Counted from the first letter of the stretch, positions 16,654 to 25,914 are shown. The stretch: 48,434 nucleotides of DNA from Opitutia bacterium (GCA_003142955.1 PLOH01000070.1:32553-80986); one strand, 5' to 3'. Notes: generated by a model not told the origin, from the sequence alone. Numbers and translations are program-made.

Positions 16654-18762
16654 ATGGGGAAGGCATTCCAGCAGCGTCGGTGTCCGGCGATTGGTCGGGA
16701 AATCTCAGCCGCCGATTGTGGCGACAACCGCATTAGCCGTTATGCCTGTCCCGCGGATTGCGGGCACAATCCGTTCGCGCCGGTCAACTACGCGCGGCTC
16801 CTCGAAATTGAGGACGGGCTGGATGAGAAAACCCTTGCCTGGCTTTTCGCCGACACTGCCGAACGACCGGCGCTGGCGCAGGCGTTCCGCTGCGCCGTGG
16901 AAGGTGGATCGCCTCACGCCGGGCATGCGTTCACGAGCTGGCAGTTGTTTTTTCGATTGGAGACTGATGGCCTGACCTGCGCGCAGCGATGGGAGCGGGC
17001 CGGTTTCCTGGGTCTCAAGAATGACGAGCGTGTCTTGTTTCGCGCCAAGATGCAGGTGCGAATCGCGCTGCTGGAGATCCGCAGCGTGCTGGACGAGCAA
17101 CGCCTCGAAGTCGTCGATTTGTTCTCTTCGGGCCCGGTCCCGCTCAGGGTGGTGGATCGCAGCCTGGCCAAACAAGCGGTGCGTTTTGCGCCCATGGTTG
17201 CATGGGTTTTCCCGCTGCCGTATTTTTGGCGGGTGGCAGGCACAGCCCTGGTGATCCCAGACTGGGCACTTTTAGAGCCGGGCGAAATCGTGACAGAGCT
17301 GGCGCGCCACCTGGGCGGTCCGGCCGAGCCGGAACCGTTGCGGCGCTGGCTGGCCGAGCATTTTGTGCGGTTGAGCGAGGCGCTCGACGCAACGGCCAGG
17401 GAACGTCGCAGGCTGACGCTCGCGCAGATCGACGCCAAATGGGGCTCGGCCGTATATGAGCTGCGGGCACCGTTTGCCGAGTGCCGGGCCGCGTTGGACG
17501 CGGTTGCCGAAGTGAACCAGGATGATTTGGACGGGAAGGAGCGGCGCGAGGGTTTTGCGGAGGCGCGAACTTGGTTTGACGCTGCCAGCCAATCGGCCAT
17601 TGCCCTGCCGGAGGGTAGTCGTCCGGTGCTGGGCCGCGTGCTGCTGGGCCAGACCTTCTGGCGGATCGAGGCAATGGGCGGCGACCGGTTGGCGCGCTTG
17701 CGCGGGAAGCTGGAAACTTGCCTGGGCGGCCGGTTGCGTTTTACCGGCGAACGGCTCGATGACCTCGGCGCCCGCCTGGCGATGGGCGAGCCGCCAGGCA
17801 TTCCGGCACTCGTGCCGCATCGGTTGCTGGAACCTGCGCCTCGGTTGCATTTGATGAGCTCGCAGCTCGCCATGCCGCCCGGCGGGTCGCAGAAGAAAAT
17901 GCTGGCGGAAATGGAGCAGGCGTACCTGCGGGCATTTTCCGACCAGCCCATTCCCGCGCTCGACGGGCGGACGCCGCGCGATGCGGCCGGCGACCCGGTG
18001 TTGCGACCGAAGCTGGTGCGATTGATGAAATCCCAAGTCCGCGGCCACGACCAGAAGAACCTGCAGACCGGCTGTGATACCGACATCAACTGGCTGTTGC
18101 GCGAACTCGGGCTCGACGAACTCGATGTGCCGCCGCCTCCGCCGCGGCCGCCGCTCGAGACGGGAGACACCGGGGGAATGGAGCCGTTGGGCGAAGAGGA
18201 TGAACCACGGGAGGGAAGGGACGATGAGCCCAACGCGTTTTCGCCGGAGGCTGATCCGCTGCCCGACGAACCCTTTGACCTCGATGAGGCAGCGCGGCGG
18301 CTGAACACTGCGTTAGGGGAGTTCGACACAGCGGCAGAGGCCCTGAACGAACTCGAGGCGAGCGGCGCCACGCTGGTTCCCGATGCCAGCGAGCTGACCG
18401 CGGATCTGCTTAACGGAACGGAATTCAGCTGCCTGGTGACTTTTCTGTTGCAGGCCTGGTTCGCCTTGGTGCCGCCCGGCTGCCGGGCGCCGCCTCTTCG
18501 GCTGCCGGCGATGCGCGAGGCCATGCGGCATGAATTGGCGCTCGTGACGCCGAGGGAAATGTCCGGCTCGATGGAAACATTGCAGATCTTCGTGTCGGAT
18601 TGCCGGCAGCCGGCATTGTTGCAGGTGCTGGTGGCGCGGTTGTCGGACAGTGCCAAGAAGATGCCGAAAAACATGCGTCCGAAGGCCGAGGCCAAGGTGG
18701 CGATGGTGGTGGTCCTGAAAGTTGTGCTCGACGAGCTCGATCACGCCTTGCGCCATCCCTAG
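16654..18762 (+). CDS. Large conserved hypothetical protein (702 aa)
   Basis: Not recognised. An N-terminal cysteine-rich segment (RYACPADCGHNPF, residues about 29-41) could bind a metal. A largely helical body follows. Around residues 430-460, PIPALDGRTPRDAAGDP recalls the short motif found in the C-terminal domain of MbcA/ParS-type antitoxins and in some SEC-C-associated proteins; the match is by eye only. Residues about 490-530 are a proline- and acid-rich linker (PPPPPRPPLE), followed by a helical C-terminus with hydrophobic segments that are not clear membrane spans. Lies between ligA and aroB on the same strand with 75- and 20-bp gaps. Confidence 0.7.
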   Translation: MGKAFQQRRCPAIGREISAADCGDNRISRYACPADCGHNPFAPVNYARLLEIEDGLDEKTLAWLFADTAERPALAQAFRCAVEGGSPHAGHAFTSWQLFFRLETDGLTCAQRWERAGFLGLKNDERVLFRAKMQVRIALLEIRSVLDEQRLEVVDLFSSGPVPLRVVDRSLAKQAVRFAPMVAWVFPLPYFWRVAGTALVIPDWALLEPGEIVTELARHLGGPAEPEPLRRWLAEHFVRLSEALDATARERRRLTLAQIDAKWGSAVYELRAPFAECRAALDAVAEVNQDDLDGKERREGFAEARTWFDAASQSAIALPEGSRPVLGRVLLGQTFWRIEAMGGDRLARLRGKLETCLGGRLRFTGERLDDLGARLAMGEPPGIPALVPHRLLEPAPRLHLMSSQLAMPPGGSQKKMLAEMEQAYLRAFSDQPIPALDGRTPRDAAGDPVLRPKLVRLMKSQVRGHDQKNLQTGCDTDINWLLRELGLDELDVPPPPPRPPLETGDTGGMEPLGEEDEPREGRDDEPNAFSPEADPLPDEPFDLDEAARRLNTALGEFDTAAEALNELEASGATLVPDASELTADLLNGTEFSCLVTFLLQAWFALVPPGCRAPPLRLPAMREAMRHELALVTPREMSGSMETLQIFVSDCRQPALLQVLVARLSDSAKKMPKNMRPKAEAKVAMVVVLKVVLDELDHALRHP

Positions 18763-18782
18763 TCCGCCGTTTTAATTGACCT

Positions 18783-19868
18783 ATGGCCGAAATGCTAATG
18801 GTTCAATTGGCGGAGCGTAGCTATCCGATCCATTTCTCTGCTGAACTGCGACAGGAGATCCGCGCTGAACTGGAGGCGTTCGGCCGGTCGGGACGCAAAG
18901 TGGCGGTCGTGACCGATTCCAATATTGCGGCCCAGCAGGCGCAGACGCTGGAGGAGATTGCGGCCGGCGCACCCACGCTGGTTTTCCCGCCTGGGGAATC
19001 CACCAAATCACTCGAATCCCTGGGCCGGGTGCTGGATTTTCTGGCGGAGCGGCACCTGGATCGCAGCAGTGCGTTGGTGGCCGTGGGCGGAGGGGTGATC
19101 GGCGACCTGGCCGGATTCGCCGCCGCTTCGTACCTGCGCGGCATCGGCTACTACCAAGTTCCCACGACCTTGCTGGCCATGGTGGACAGCTCAGTCGGCG
19201 GCAAGACCGGCATCAACCTGAAGGCCGGCAAGAATCTGGCTGGTGCCTTTCACCAGCCGCGCGGCGTCTTCATCGCCACGAAGTTATTGGCCACGCTGCC
19301 GGCGCGCGAATTCGCCGCCGGCATGGCCGAAGTGATCAAATATGGCCTGTTGGGCGACGCGGAGTTGTTCGACCAGCTCGAACATTCGCCTCTTACCCTT
19401 GCCAGCTCCGAACTACCGGCGGTCATCCGCCGCTGCTGTGCCATCAAGGCGCGCATCGTCGAGGCGGACGAGCGCGAACTAGCGAAAGAGGGTGGTCGCG
19501 CGTTGCTGAACCTGGGGCACACGTTCGGCCATGCCATCGAACAGGCAACCGGTTATCGCCGCTTCCTGCACGGCGAGGCCGTGGCCATCGGTCTGGCTTC
19601 GGCCGCCCGCCTGTCGCAACTGCTCGGCTACCTCACGGCGGCCGACGTGGCGAGGGTCGACGCGGTCCTGACCGCGCATGCCCTGCCCACCCGGCTGACG
19701 TCCGCCCTGCCGGTGGCTGAGCTCATGGCGGCGATGACCCGGGATAAGAAAATGCGCTCCGGGATGCCGCGCTTCGTCATCCTGACGCGTTTTGGGGAAT
19801 CCGTCACCCGCGATGGCATTCTGCCGACGTTGGTCGAGGCGATCTGGCGTCAAGTGGGAGCGCTTTGA
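18783..19868 (+). CDS. aroB: 3-dehydroquinate synthase
   Basis: Converts DAHP to 3-dehydroquinate, second step of the shikimate pathway, with NAD+ and Zn2+. The 361-aa length is typical. NAD-binding PPGESTKS and GGGVIGDLAGF, the substrate loop VDSSVGGKTGINL and the zinc-histidine motif NLGHTFGHAIE are present. Placed 20 bp after the 702-aa hypothetical; the pathway partner aroK is at 5556. The ATG follows an AT-rich stretch (ttttaattgacct) that holds no Shine-Dalgarno. Confidence 0.97.
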   Translation: MAEMLMVQLAERSYPIHFSAELRQEIRAELEAFGRSGRKVAVVTDSNIAAQQAQTLEEIAAGAPTLVFPPGESTKSLESLGRVLDFLAERHLDRSSALVAVGGGVIGDLAGFAAASYLRGIGYYQVPTTLLAMVDSSVGGKTGINLKAGKNLAGAFHQPRGVFIATKLLATLPAREFAAGMAEVIKYGLLGDAELFDQLEHSPLTLASSELPAVIRRCCAIKARIVEADERELAKEGGRALLNLGHTFGHAIEQATGYRRFLHGEAVAIGLASAARLSQLLGYLTAADVARVDAVLTAHALPTRLTSALPVAELMAAMTRDKKMRSGMPRFVILTRFGESVTRDGILPTLVEAIWRQVGAL

Positions 19869-19983
19869 TTTCGGATTGCAGATACCGGATATCAGATAGT
19901 AAATAGCTGTCTCGCGTCCCGAAAAAGGCGCGGGGGCGTTTCAAGAGAATCCTTCCTGTTTCCGGTATCCGAAATCCAAAATC
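19867..19983. repeat. Inverted repeat filling the aroB downstream spacer
   Basis: The left arm (19867-19889, gatttcggattgcagatacc...) is largely complementary to the right arm (19961-19983, tccggtatccgaaatcc...), enclosing about 70 nt. The left arm includes the aroB stop codon and the right arm ends three bases before the next gene. It also has a heptad-like flavour (gatatca, gatagta). Confidence 0.5.
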
Positions 19984-19986
19984 AAG

Positions 19987-20637
19987 ATGTCGGCCATCGA
20001 CGAAGATATCGTCCGCGAATATTTTGAGCAAAACGGCTTCCTCGTGCGGCAGGCGCGCAAATACCAGGTCCAGGCGCGCCGCAAAACGAGCGATGAGGAG
20101 GTGGATTTGCTCGTTTATAATCCCGCCTTCCGGCGCGGCGGCCGCAAGCCCGACTTTTTTCTGTTCTCCACGGAATTGCCCCTGGTCGATCGGGCCATGG
20201 TCGTGGTGAAAGGATGGCATACCACCACCCATTTCACGCCGGCGATGCTGAAGAGCAGTCCGGAGATCTTCACATTCCTGGAGGAGAACGTGATCAAGGA
20301 CGCCAGCCGTTTTTTCCCGGTGGATCCGGACGAGCCGGGCAACCATCCTGATATCACCAAGATCCTCGTGCTGCCCGGTCTGCCCACGGTCGAGCCGTTT
20401 CGTTCGCAAAGCGTGCAGATGCTCAAGGAGCGCGGAGTCGACGCGATCGTTTCCTTCCGGACCATGCTGCTCGACATCATCGACAAGGTCGAAATCAACC
20501 GGAACTACCGAAAGTCCGACACCCTGCAGTTGCTTCGCATTCTCAAGACCTACGATCTTCTGAAGGACCCGCAGCTTGACCTCCTGCCCGACCGGCCGGC
20601 GCCAGCCGTGCGGCGGAGATCGGCGGCGGAGAGTTGA
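19987..20637 (+). CDS. Conserved hypothetical, possible PD-(D/E)XK nuclease-like fold
   Basis: Not a named family I can place. The 216-aa protein starts with a helix (DEDIVREYFEQNGFLVRQ), then EEVDLLVYNP, and later DRAMVVVKGWH. The order helix, acidic-V-D strand, strand ending in K resembles the PD-(D/E)XK core, but the E/D of the ExK motif is not evident, so activity is doubtful. The C-terminal 100 residues are helical and soluble. It sits between aroB and lpxA on the same strand, 21 bp before lpxA. Confidence 0.6.
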   Translation: MSAIDEDIVREYFEQNGFLVRQARKYQVQARRKTSDEEVDLLVYNPAFRRGGRKPDFFLFSTELPLVDRAMVVVKGWHTTTHFTPAMLKSSPEIFTFLEENVIKDASRFFPVDPDEPGNHPDITKILVLPGLPTVEPFRSQSVQMLKERGVDAIVSFRTMLLDIIDKVEINRNYRKSDTLQLLRILKTYDLLKDPQLDLLPDRPAPAVRRRSAAES

Positions 20638-20658
20638 TCCTGCCTTGGCGGCCTGAAA

Positions 20659-21426
20659 ATGACGAAGATTCATCCCACGGCCATCGTCGAGGCAGGTGCC
20701 GAGTTGGGGGAGGACTGCGTGGTCCACGCCCACGCCATCCTCACGCGCTTCGCCCGACTGGGCGCTGGCGTGGTGGTTCATCCGGGCACGGTCGTCGGGG
20801 GCGATCCCCAGGACCTGCGGTTTGATCCGGCGACCGAATCGCGCGCGCGGGTCGGACCGCAGACGGTCTTGCGCGAGAACGTGACGATCAATCGATCAAC
20901 CGTGGCGGGCGGTGAAACGGTGGTCGGCGCGAACTGCTTTCTCATGGCGGGAGCCCATGTGGCGCACGACTGCGTGGTGGGCGACCAGGTCGTGCTGGCC
21001 AACAATGTCCTCCTGGCCGGTCACGTGCGGCTCGGCGCATTCACGTTCGTCGGCGGGGGTGCGGCGTTTCACCAGTTTACGCGGGTGGGAGAGAGCGCGA
21101 TGGTGGGAGGACTGGCTCGCATCACCCTCGACATCCCGCCCTACCTGATGGCTGCCGAACGGGACGAGGTGGTGGGGCTCAATCTGGTGGGGTTGAAACG
21201 TCGCAACTTTTCGCGGGAAGTCGTGGCGGAGCTAAAGAACTGTTTCCGCGAGGTCTACTTCGATGGCGGCAATGTCCGGCTTCGGGCGCAGGAGATGCTG
21301 GGTCGGGGTGTGCGGAGCCCGGAGGCGAAGATCTTTCTGGAGTTCTTCGCGGGCGGCCGGCGAGGAGTGGCGCGCGCCCGGCGGGTCTGGTCGACCGAAC
21401 AAGAGGGGCCCGGCCAAACGCTGTGA
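20659..21426 (+). CDS. lpxA: UDP-N-acetylglucosamine acyltransferase
   Basis: First step of lipid A synthesis: transfers a 3-hydroxyacyl chain from ACP to UDP-GlcNAc. Left-handed beta-helix hexapeptide repeats run through residues 1-180, with the family markers HPTAIVEAGAELG, VVGGDPQDLRF and the catalytic histidine region AGAHVAHDC. A helical C-terminus follows. At 255 aa it is normal length. No lpxD, fabZ or lpxB lies beside it, unlike the proteobacterial arrangement. Its presence argues for a lipid A-containing outer membrane. Confidence 0.95.
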   Translation: MTKIHPTAIVEAGAELGEDCVVHAHAILTRFARLGAGVVVHPGTVVGGDPQDLRFDPATESRARVGPQTVLRENVTINRSTVAGGETVVGANCFLMAGAHVAHDCVVGDQVVLANNVLLAGHVRLGAFTFVGGGAAFHQFTRVGESAMVGGLARITLDIPPYLMAAERDEVVGLNLVGLKRRNFSREVVAELKNCFREVYFDGGNVRLRAQEMLGRGVRSPEAKIFLEFFAGGRRGVARARRVWSTEQEGPGQTL

Positions 21427-21454
21427 AACGGCTATTGAAACCAGCGCTTGCTTT

Positions 21455-21515
21455 GTGGCCGCGAGCGCCAGCGAGTGGAAACCAAACGTAGGGGCGCACG
21501 CTGCTTGCGCCTTCC
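21455..21515. repeat. Intergenic repeats between lpxA and pdxA
   Basis: Positions 21455-21478 carry the GAGCGCCAGCG-family repeat (gtggccgcgagcgccagcg...), matching the copies near 7479-7538. Directly after it, ggcgca/tgcgcc (21493-21511) forms a separate short inverted repeat. Confidence 0.55.
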
Positions 21516-21519
21516 CACC

Positions 21520-22473
21520 ATGCCCGACCATCCACCGATGAAGCTTGCGCTCACTTGCGGCGACCCGGCCGGTGTCGGACCGGAGGTCCTGATGTCGTGG
21601 CTGGAGGCCCACCCGGATGAAGCTGGGCAGACCGCGGTCATCGGCCCGGCGCGGTGGCTCGATCAGCTGCCGGTGGCGGGAGAGAAGATTCCGGTGGGGC
21701 TGGAAGAGTTCGCGGCTGAACCGGGCCGGCCGACGGGCGAGGGTGCGCTCGTCGCCTGGGCGGCGATGGAGCGGGCGGCGGCGGGCTGCATTGCGGGAGA
21801 ATTCGCCGGCGTCGTCACCGGTCCGGTCAGCAAGGCGTGGCTCGCGCGCATCGGCTATCCGCATCCCGGCCAGACCGAATTCTTCGCCACGCGCTGGGGC
21901 GGCGAACCCACCATGGCTTTTTGTGGCGGACGCCTGCGGGTGGCCCTGCTGTCCTGGCATGTGCCGTTGCGCGAAGTGCCCGCCTTCCTCACCGCCGGGA
22001 ATTTCGCGCGGGTTGTCCGCGCGGCGGCGGAGTTGACTCGGGCGGAAGGAATCGCGGTGCCGCGCCTGGGTGTGTGCGGTCTCAATCCGCATGCGGGCGA
22101 GGGTGGTTTGCTCGGCGACGAAGAGCAGCACATCATCGATCCGATTCTCCGCGGGTTGCAGGTGGCGTTTCCCGGACTTTCGCTGTGCCAGCCGGCTGAC
22201 ACGCTGTTTGCGCGACAGTTGCGCGGGGAGTTCGATGCGGTGATCGCATTATTCCACGATCAAGGCCTGGCTCCGCTGAAAACCGTCGATTTTGACGAGG
22301 CGGTCAATGTCACGCTGGGTCTGCACCACGTCCGCACGAGTCCGGATCACGGCACGGCCTTCGCCATTGCCGGGAGGGGCGTGGCCAGTTCGCGCAGTTT
22401 TGGCAACGCCGTCGTGGTGGCCCGGCGGTTGATCGCGTTGCGCGCCGCGCAAGCTGCTGACCCCTCGTTGTGA
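21520..22473 (+). CDS. pdxA: 4-hydroxythreonine-4-phosphate dehydrogenase
   Basis: Oxidises 4-phosphohydroxy-L-threonine in the DXP-dependent pyridoxal phosphate pathway. The N-terminal LTCGDPAGVGPEV, the metal-binding HDQGLAPLK and the substrate region TSPDHGTAF are intact; metal-ligand histidines occur in SWHVPLREV and HDQG. From the ATG at 21520 it is 317 aa; the ATG at 21538 is equally possible. It lies 93 bp after lpxA with repeats between, so co-transcription is uncertain. Confidence 0.95.
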   Translation: MPDHPPMKLALTCGDPAGVGPEVLMSWLEAHPDEAGQTAVIGPARWLDQLPVAGEKIPVGLEEFAAEPGRPTGEGALVAWAAMERAAAGCIAGEFAGVVTGPVSKAWLARIGYPHPGQTEFFATRWGGEPTMAFCGGRLRVALLSWHVPLREVPAFLTAGNFARVVRAAAELTRAEGIAVPRLGVCGLNPHAGEGGLLGDEEQHIIDPILRGLQVAFPGLSLCQPADTLFARQLRGEFDAVIALFHDQGLAPLKTVDFDEAVNVTLGLHHVRTSPDHGTAFAIAGRGVASSRSFGNAVVVARRLIALRAAQAADPSL

Positions 22474-22605
22474 TTGATTCGCCAATCCTGGACCCGGGGC
22501 CGAACCAAGACGTTTCTTCCATGATTTCTTGAGGTCAATGGCCCGCTGCAGCGGGGATTTCGACCAAACTGGGACGAACTAAGCCAGGTCAAAAGAGACA
22601 CGATT

Positions 22606-22878
22606 ATGCCAACCGCAATTGTACTGTTAAAAGTCAACCACGCCAAAGTGACCGGGACCGCAGAGAGACTCTTGGAAATGCCTGACGTGTCAGAAGTTTA
22701 TTCTGTATCCGGTCGCTATGACCTCATGGTGATCATCAAATGTGATTCGCTCGACAAAATCGAATGCGTCATCACCGATCAGCTGCTCAAAACTGAAGGC
22801 ATCGTCGATAGCGAGACGATGTTTGCGTTCCGCAGCTACGACAAGCGAGAGGGAGGAAAGGCCGTTGAAGTCGACTAG
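22606..22878 (+). CDS. Stand-alone Lrp/AsnC ligand-binding (RAM) domain protein
   Basis: A 90-residue protein consisting only of the alpha-beta RAM domain of Lrp/AsnC regulators: AIVLLKVNHAK (strand), a helix, then VSEVYSVSGRYDLMVIIKC and a terminal strand. There is no helix-turn-helix, so it cannot bind DNA as Lrp does. Stand-alone RAM proteins are known and are thought to sense small molecules as oligomers. It lies alone between pdxA and infC with 132- and 112-bp gaps. Its ligand is unknown. Confidence 0.85.
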   Translation: MPTAIVLLKVNHAKVTGTAERLLEMPDVSEVYSVSGRYDLMVIIKCDSLDKIECVITDQLLKTEGIVDSETMFAFRSYDKREGGKAVEVD

Positions 22879-22993
22879 GCCTGCCTGATGAGCCGCGACC
22901 GCAAATCGCAAAGGCGTCGAATTAGGTGTTGTCAATGCCCTCCTTTACCGCAAGAACTCGCCCCTGATCCTGACCTTATACACCTCCTGATTG

Positions 22994-23650
22994 ATGGCTA
23001 ACGCACTTCCTTCCGGTGGCCGCCCTGGCTACCCCCCGCGCCGTAACACGGATCCGTTTGCAAACATCCGTCGTAACCATCGGATCAAGGCCGACCAGAT
23101 CCGGGTCATCAGCCCGGAAGGGAAACAGCTCGGCGTTTTGCCGACGGGCAAGGCATTGCAGCTCGCTCAACAATTCGACCTCGATCTCGTCGAGGTCGCC
23201 CCCAACGTCACGCCGCCCGTTTGCCGGATCATGGATTTCGGCAAGTACATGTACGAGGAGTCAAAGAAGCACTCCCACGTCAAGACGACGGCGAGCAAGA
23301 TCAAGGAGATCGAATTCAGCGTGCGGATCGAGCACAACGACTTCATCACCAAGCTGCGTCATGCCGAGGAGTTTCTGGAACACGGCAACAAGGTGAAACT
23401 TCGACTGAAGTTTCGCGGCCGCGAGATGGCCCGCACGGAGATGGGCTTTGATGTCGTCAACCGCGCCATTGCTGAACTGGCGGGGATGGGACATTCTGAC
23501 GGCGTGCCCAAGCTGACCGGACGGAATATCTACGCGATGCTTACGCCGCTGCCGGTCAACAAGCGCAAGGCCAGATTTCACCTCAAGGAAACGGCTGCCG
23601 CGCCGGCCGCCGCGCCGTCCGCCACGCCGGCACCCCCGGCTTCGGCTTAA
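22994..23650 (+). CDS. infC: Translation initiation factor IF-3
   Basis: Binds the 30S subunit and controls start-codon selection. Residues about 25-95 form the N-terminal domain (NHRIKADQIRVI), then a lysine-rich linker helix, then the C-terminal domain with KLRLKFRGREM. A 30-residue Ala/Pro/Thr tail extends beyond the normal end. An in-frame TTG (22991) precedes the ATG; infC often uses unusual starts. The normal downstream partners rpmI and rplT are not here; the amidase gene follows after 12 bp. Confidence 0.95.
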   Translation: MANALPSGGRPGYPPRRNTDPFANIRRNHRIKADQIRVISPEGKQLGVLPTGKALQLAQQFDLDLVEVAPNVTPPVCRIMDFGKYMYEESKKHSHVKTTASKIKEIEFSVRIEHNDFITKLRHAEEFLEHGNKVKLRLKFRGREMARTEMGFDVVNRAIAELAGMGHSDGVPKLTGRNIYAMLTPLPVNKRKARFHLKETAAAPAAAPSATPAPPASA

Positions 23651-23662
23651 TCCCGCAGATTC

Positions 23663-24874
23663 ATGGCGCGGGCCCGCGCACGCAATCTGCTCGCCCTCCT
23701 CGCCGGGCTCCTGCTCGCCGGTGGCTGCAGCTCGCCGGTGGCGGCCCAGAACCGGCCGGTCGCGGCCCATCCGGCGCCGCCGGCTGCCGTACTGATCGCC
23801 CCCGTCCGGGCGCCGCCGCCGGCGGTCGTGGGGGCCGCGGCCGCTGCACCTTCCGCTCCGGTGAGCCGGCTCTGGCAGTTCAAGCGCCTCTACGATGTCG
23901 ACTACGTTGATGTGCGGGCGATCGCCGAGCGCTTCGATCTCAAGGTCTCGTGGGTGACGGCCGGCCGCATCATGCAGTTGGCGGACGCCCGGGGCCGCAT
24001 TCGCCTCAAGTTCGAGGTCCGGAGCCGGGACTTCCTGGCGGACGGCATCCGCGTGTTCATGGGTGATTCCACGGTCTTCAATCAGGGCAGTCTTTACGTC
24101 AGCCGGATTGATGTCATCAAGGCCATCGTTCCGCTCCTGAGCCCGGCCGAATACGCGGGCCGGCTTCCCCCGCCCCCCCACCTGATCGTGCTCGATGCCG
24201 GCCATGGCGGCGCGGATCCGGGCACGCAGAACCTGGCGCTTCATCTTGAGGAAAAGAACCTAACGCTCGATGTGGTGTTGCGACTGAAGAAGCTGCTCGA
24301 GGGGCGCGGCTATCAGGTGATCCTTACGCGAAGCGGTGACAACAAGCTCGCGCCCTTGCAGCGGCCGGATTTGGAGGAGCGCGACGAAGTCGCCAACCGG
24401 GCGAAGGCAGATCTTTTCCTTAGCGTTCATTTCAATCACGCGGTGCCTGCGGTGACGGGCACCGAAACCTACGTGATGACGCCGCAGTTCGAGACCTCGA
24501 GCGGCGGGGCGAAGGACGCCGTGGTGGACAAAGCTTTTCCCGGGAACCAGCAGGATTTTGCGAACGTTGTGTTGGGCTATCATCTGCATCGAAGCCTTCT
24601 GGCGGGCCTCAATTCGGTGGACCGCGGGTTAAAGCGCAACCGGTATATGGTGCTCGAGTTCCCCGACTGCCCGGCGGCTTTGGTTGAGGCGGCCTATTTG
24701 TCGAACAACACGGATGCGAGCCGGCTGGCGACTCCCGAGTTCCGGCAGCGGGTCGCGCAGGCCCTCGCCGATGGGATCGATGCGTACTCTGCGGCGCTGG
24801 CGGCGTTGCACCCGCCCTTGCCCCGCCCGGCGGAAATCCATCCGGCACCCGCATCGTCCAGACTGCATCCATGA
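23663..24874 (+). CDS. N-acetylmuramoyl-L-alanine amidase (Amidase_3), probable lipoprotein
   Basis: Peptidoglycan amidase cleaving the amide between MurNAc and L-Ala, acting in the periplasm. A signal peptide with a weak lipobox (LLAGGC, Cys22) is followed by a Pro/Ala-rich linker (about 25-68), a domain like the copper-amine-oxidase N-terminal fold (about 70-160), and a zinc-dependent Amidase_3 domain from about 172. Zinc ligands are in LDAGHGG (His), HLEEKNLTLD (Glu) and FLSVHFNHA (His), with the catalytic Glu in PAALVEAAYLSN. 403 aa. Its last 4 bases overlap the nuclease gene (ATGA), indicating an operon. Confidence 0.92.
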   Translation: MARARARNLLALLAGLLLAGGCSSPVAAQNRPVAAHPAPPAAVLIAPVRAPPPAVVGAAAAAPSAPVSRLWQFKRLYDVDYVDVRAIAERFDLKVSWVTAGRIMQLADARGRIRLKFEVRSRDFLADGIRVFMGDSTVFNQGSLYVSRIDVIKAIVPLLSPAEYAGRLPPPPHLIVLDAGHGGADPGTQNLALHLEEKNLTLDVVLRLKKLLEGRGYQVILTRSGDNKLAPLQRPDLEERDEVANRAKADLFLSVHFNHAVPAVTGTETYVMTPQFETSSGGAKDAVVDKAFPGNQQDFANVVLGYHLHRSLLAGLNSVDRGLKRNRYMVLEFPDCPAALVEAAYLSNNTDASRLATPEFRQRVAQALADGIDAYSAALAALHPPLPRPAEIHPAPASSRLHP

Positions 24875-25914
24875 ATTCCCGGACCGGCCTCTCCGTGCTC
24901 GCGCTCGTTCTTTTGACGGCGGACGGTGTGCCGGCAGGCCGGGCGTGGGACTATGAAGGCCATCGCATCGTCAACCAATTGGCGCTTGCATCGCTGCCGG
25001 CGGACTTTCCGGCCTTGGTTCGCGAGCCGGCTGCGGCGGAGCGGATTGCCTTCCTTGGTGGAGAACCGGACCGCTGGCGAAACGTTGCCGATCTGCCGCT
25101 GCGGCACGCGAACAATCCCGACCATTACCTCGACCTCGAACAGCTCGACTGGGCCGGGCTCGACTGGGCGTCGCTCAGCCCGCTGCGCTATGAATTCGCC
25201 CGGCAATTTGCCGCCGGGCGCGAGGCGCATGCCGGCGAATTCCCCCGGATCGATCCGGCGAAGAATGCCGAGCACGTCCGGGAATGGCCGGGTTTTCTGC
25301 CGTGGACGATCACGGAGAGTTTTGCGCGGTTGAAGTCGGCGTTCTCCTGCCTGCGCGCTTATCAGGAAGGTGGCGGCAGGCCCGCGGAGATCGCCAATGC
25401 GCAGGCCAACGTCATCTATTTCATGGGTGTCATGGGGCACTATGTGGGCGATGGCGCGCAGCCCCTGCATCTGACGGTACATCACAACGGGTGGGTGGGC
25501 GCCAATCTGCACGGCTACACCACCGACCCGAAATTCCATTCCTGGATCGACGGCGGATTCATCGCCCGCGCCGGCATCACCTTCACCCGGCTCGCTCCGC
25601 GGGCGCGCCCGGCGCGGTTGCTCGCCACGAACCCGCCGGCGGGAACGCGCGACGCGATGTTCACGGAGGTGATGCGTTACCTGGAAACGCAGTATCAGCG
25701 CATGGAGCCGCTCTACCAACTGGAGAAGGCGGGCGGATTCAAGGCGGATGGCGCGCCGGGCAGCCTTGACGGACGGGAGTTTATTGATGAGCAGTTGCTG
25801 TGTGGCGGAGAGATGCTGGGAAGCATCTGGTTGACCGCCTGGCGCGCGGCTCCGACGGACGATTTTCTGAACCGGCAGCTCGCGCGGCGGGCCGCGGGTC
25901 CGGTCGCGGATTAA
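24871..25914 (+). CDS. Secreted S1/P1-type zinc nuclease / phospholipase C-like protein
   Basis: Member of the S1-P1 nuclease / zinc phospholipase C superfamily, 347 aa. Signal peptide of about 25 residues; cleavage would expose Trp26, whose amino group is a zinc ligand in this family (WDYEGHRIVNQ, with the next His ligand). Further ligands fit NNPDHYLD, FMGVMGHYVGDGAQPLH and HSWIDGGF. Likely degrades nucleic acid, or possibly phosphoesters, outside the cytoplasm. Translationally coupled to the amidase, so the pair may act in envelope turnover or scavenging. Confidence 0.88.
   Translation: MNSRTGLSVLALVLLTADGVPAGRAWDYEGHRIVNQLALASLPADFPALVREPAAAERIAFLGGEPDRWRNVADLPLRHANNPDHYLDLEQLDWAGLDWASLSPLRYEFARQFAAGREAHAGEFPRIDPAKNAEHVREWPGFLPWTITESFARLKSAFSCLRAYQEGGGRPAEIANAQANVIYFMGVMGHYVGDGAQPLHLTVHHNGWVGANLHGYTTDPKFHSWIDGGFIARAGITFTRLAPRARPARLLATNPPAGTRDAMFTEVMRYLETQYQRMEPLYQLEKAGGFKADGAPGSLDGREFIDEQLLCGGEMLGSIWLTAWRAAPTDDFLNRQLARRAAGPVAD

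Noticed and set aside
16914..18695. 593-aa Ser/Arg-rich open frame on the minus strand
   Set aside because: Exact antisense of the 702-aa gene; composition is that of a GC-rich shadow frame.
22981..22990. cacctcctga before infC as a ribosome-related regulatory sequence
   Set aside because: It resembles the anti-Shine-Dalgarno itself, not a binding site, and is too short to support a claim.
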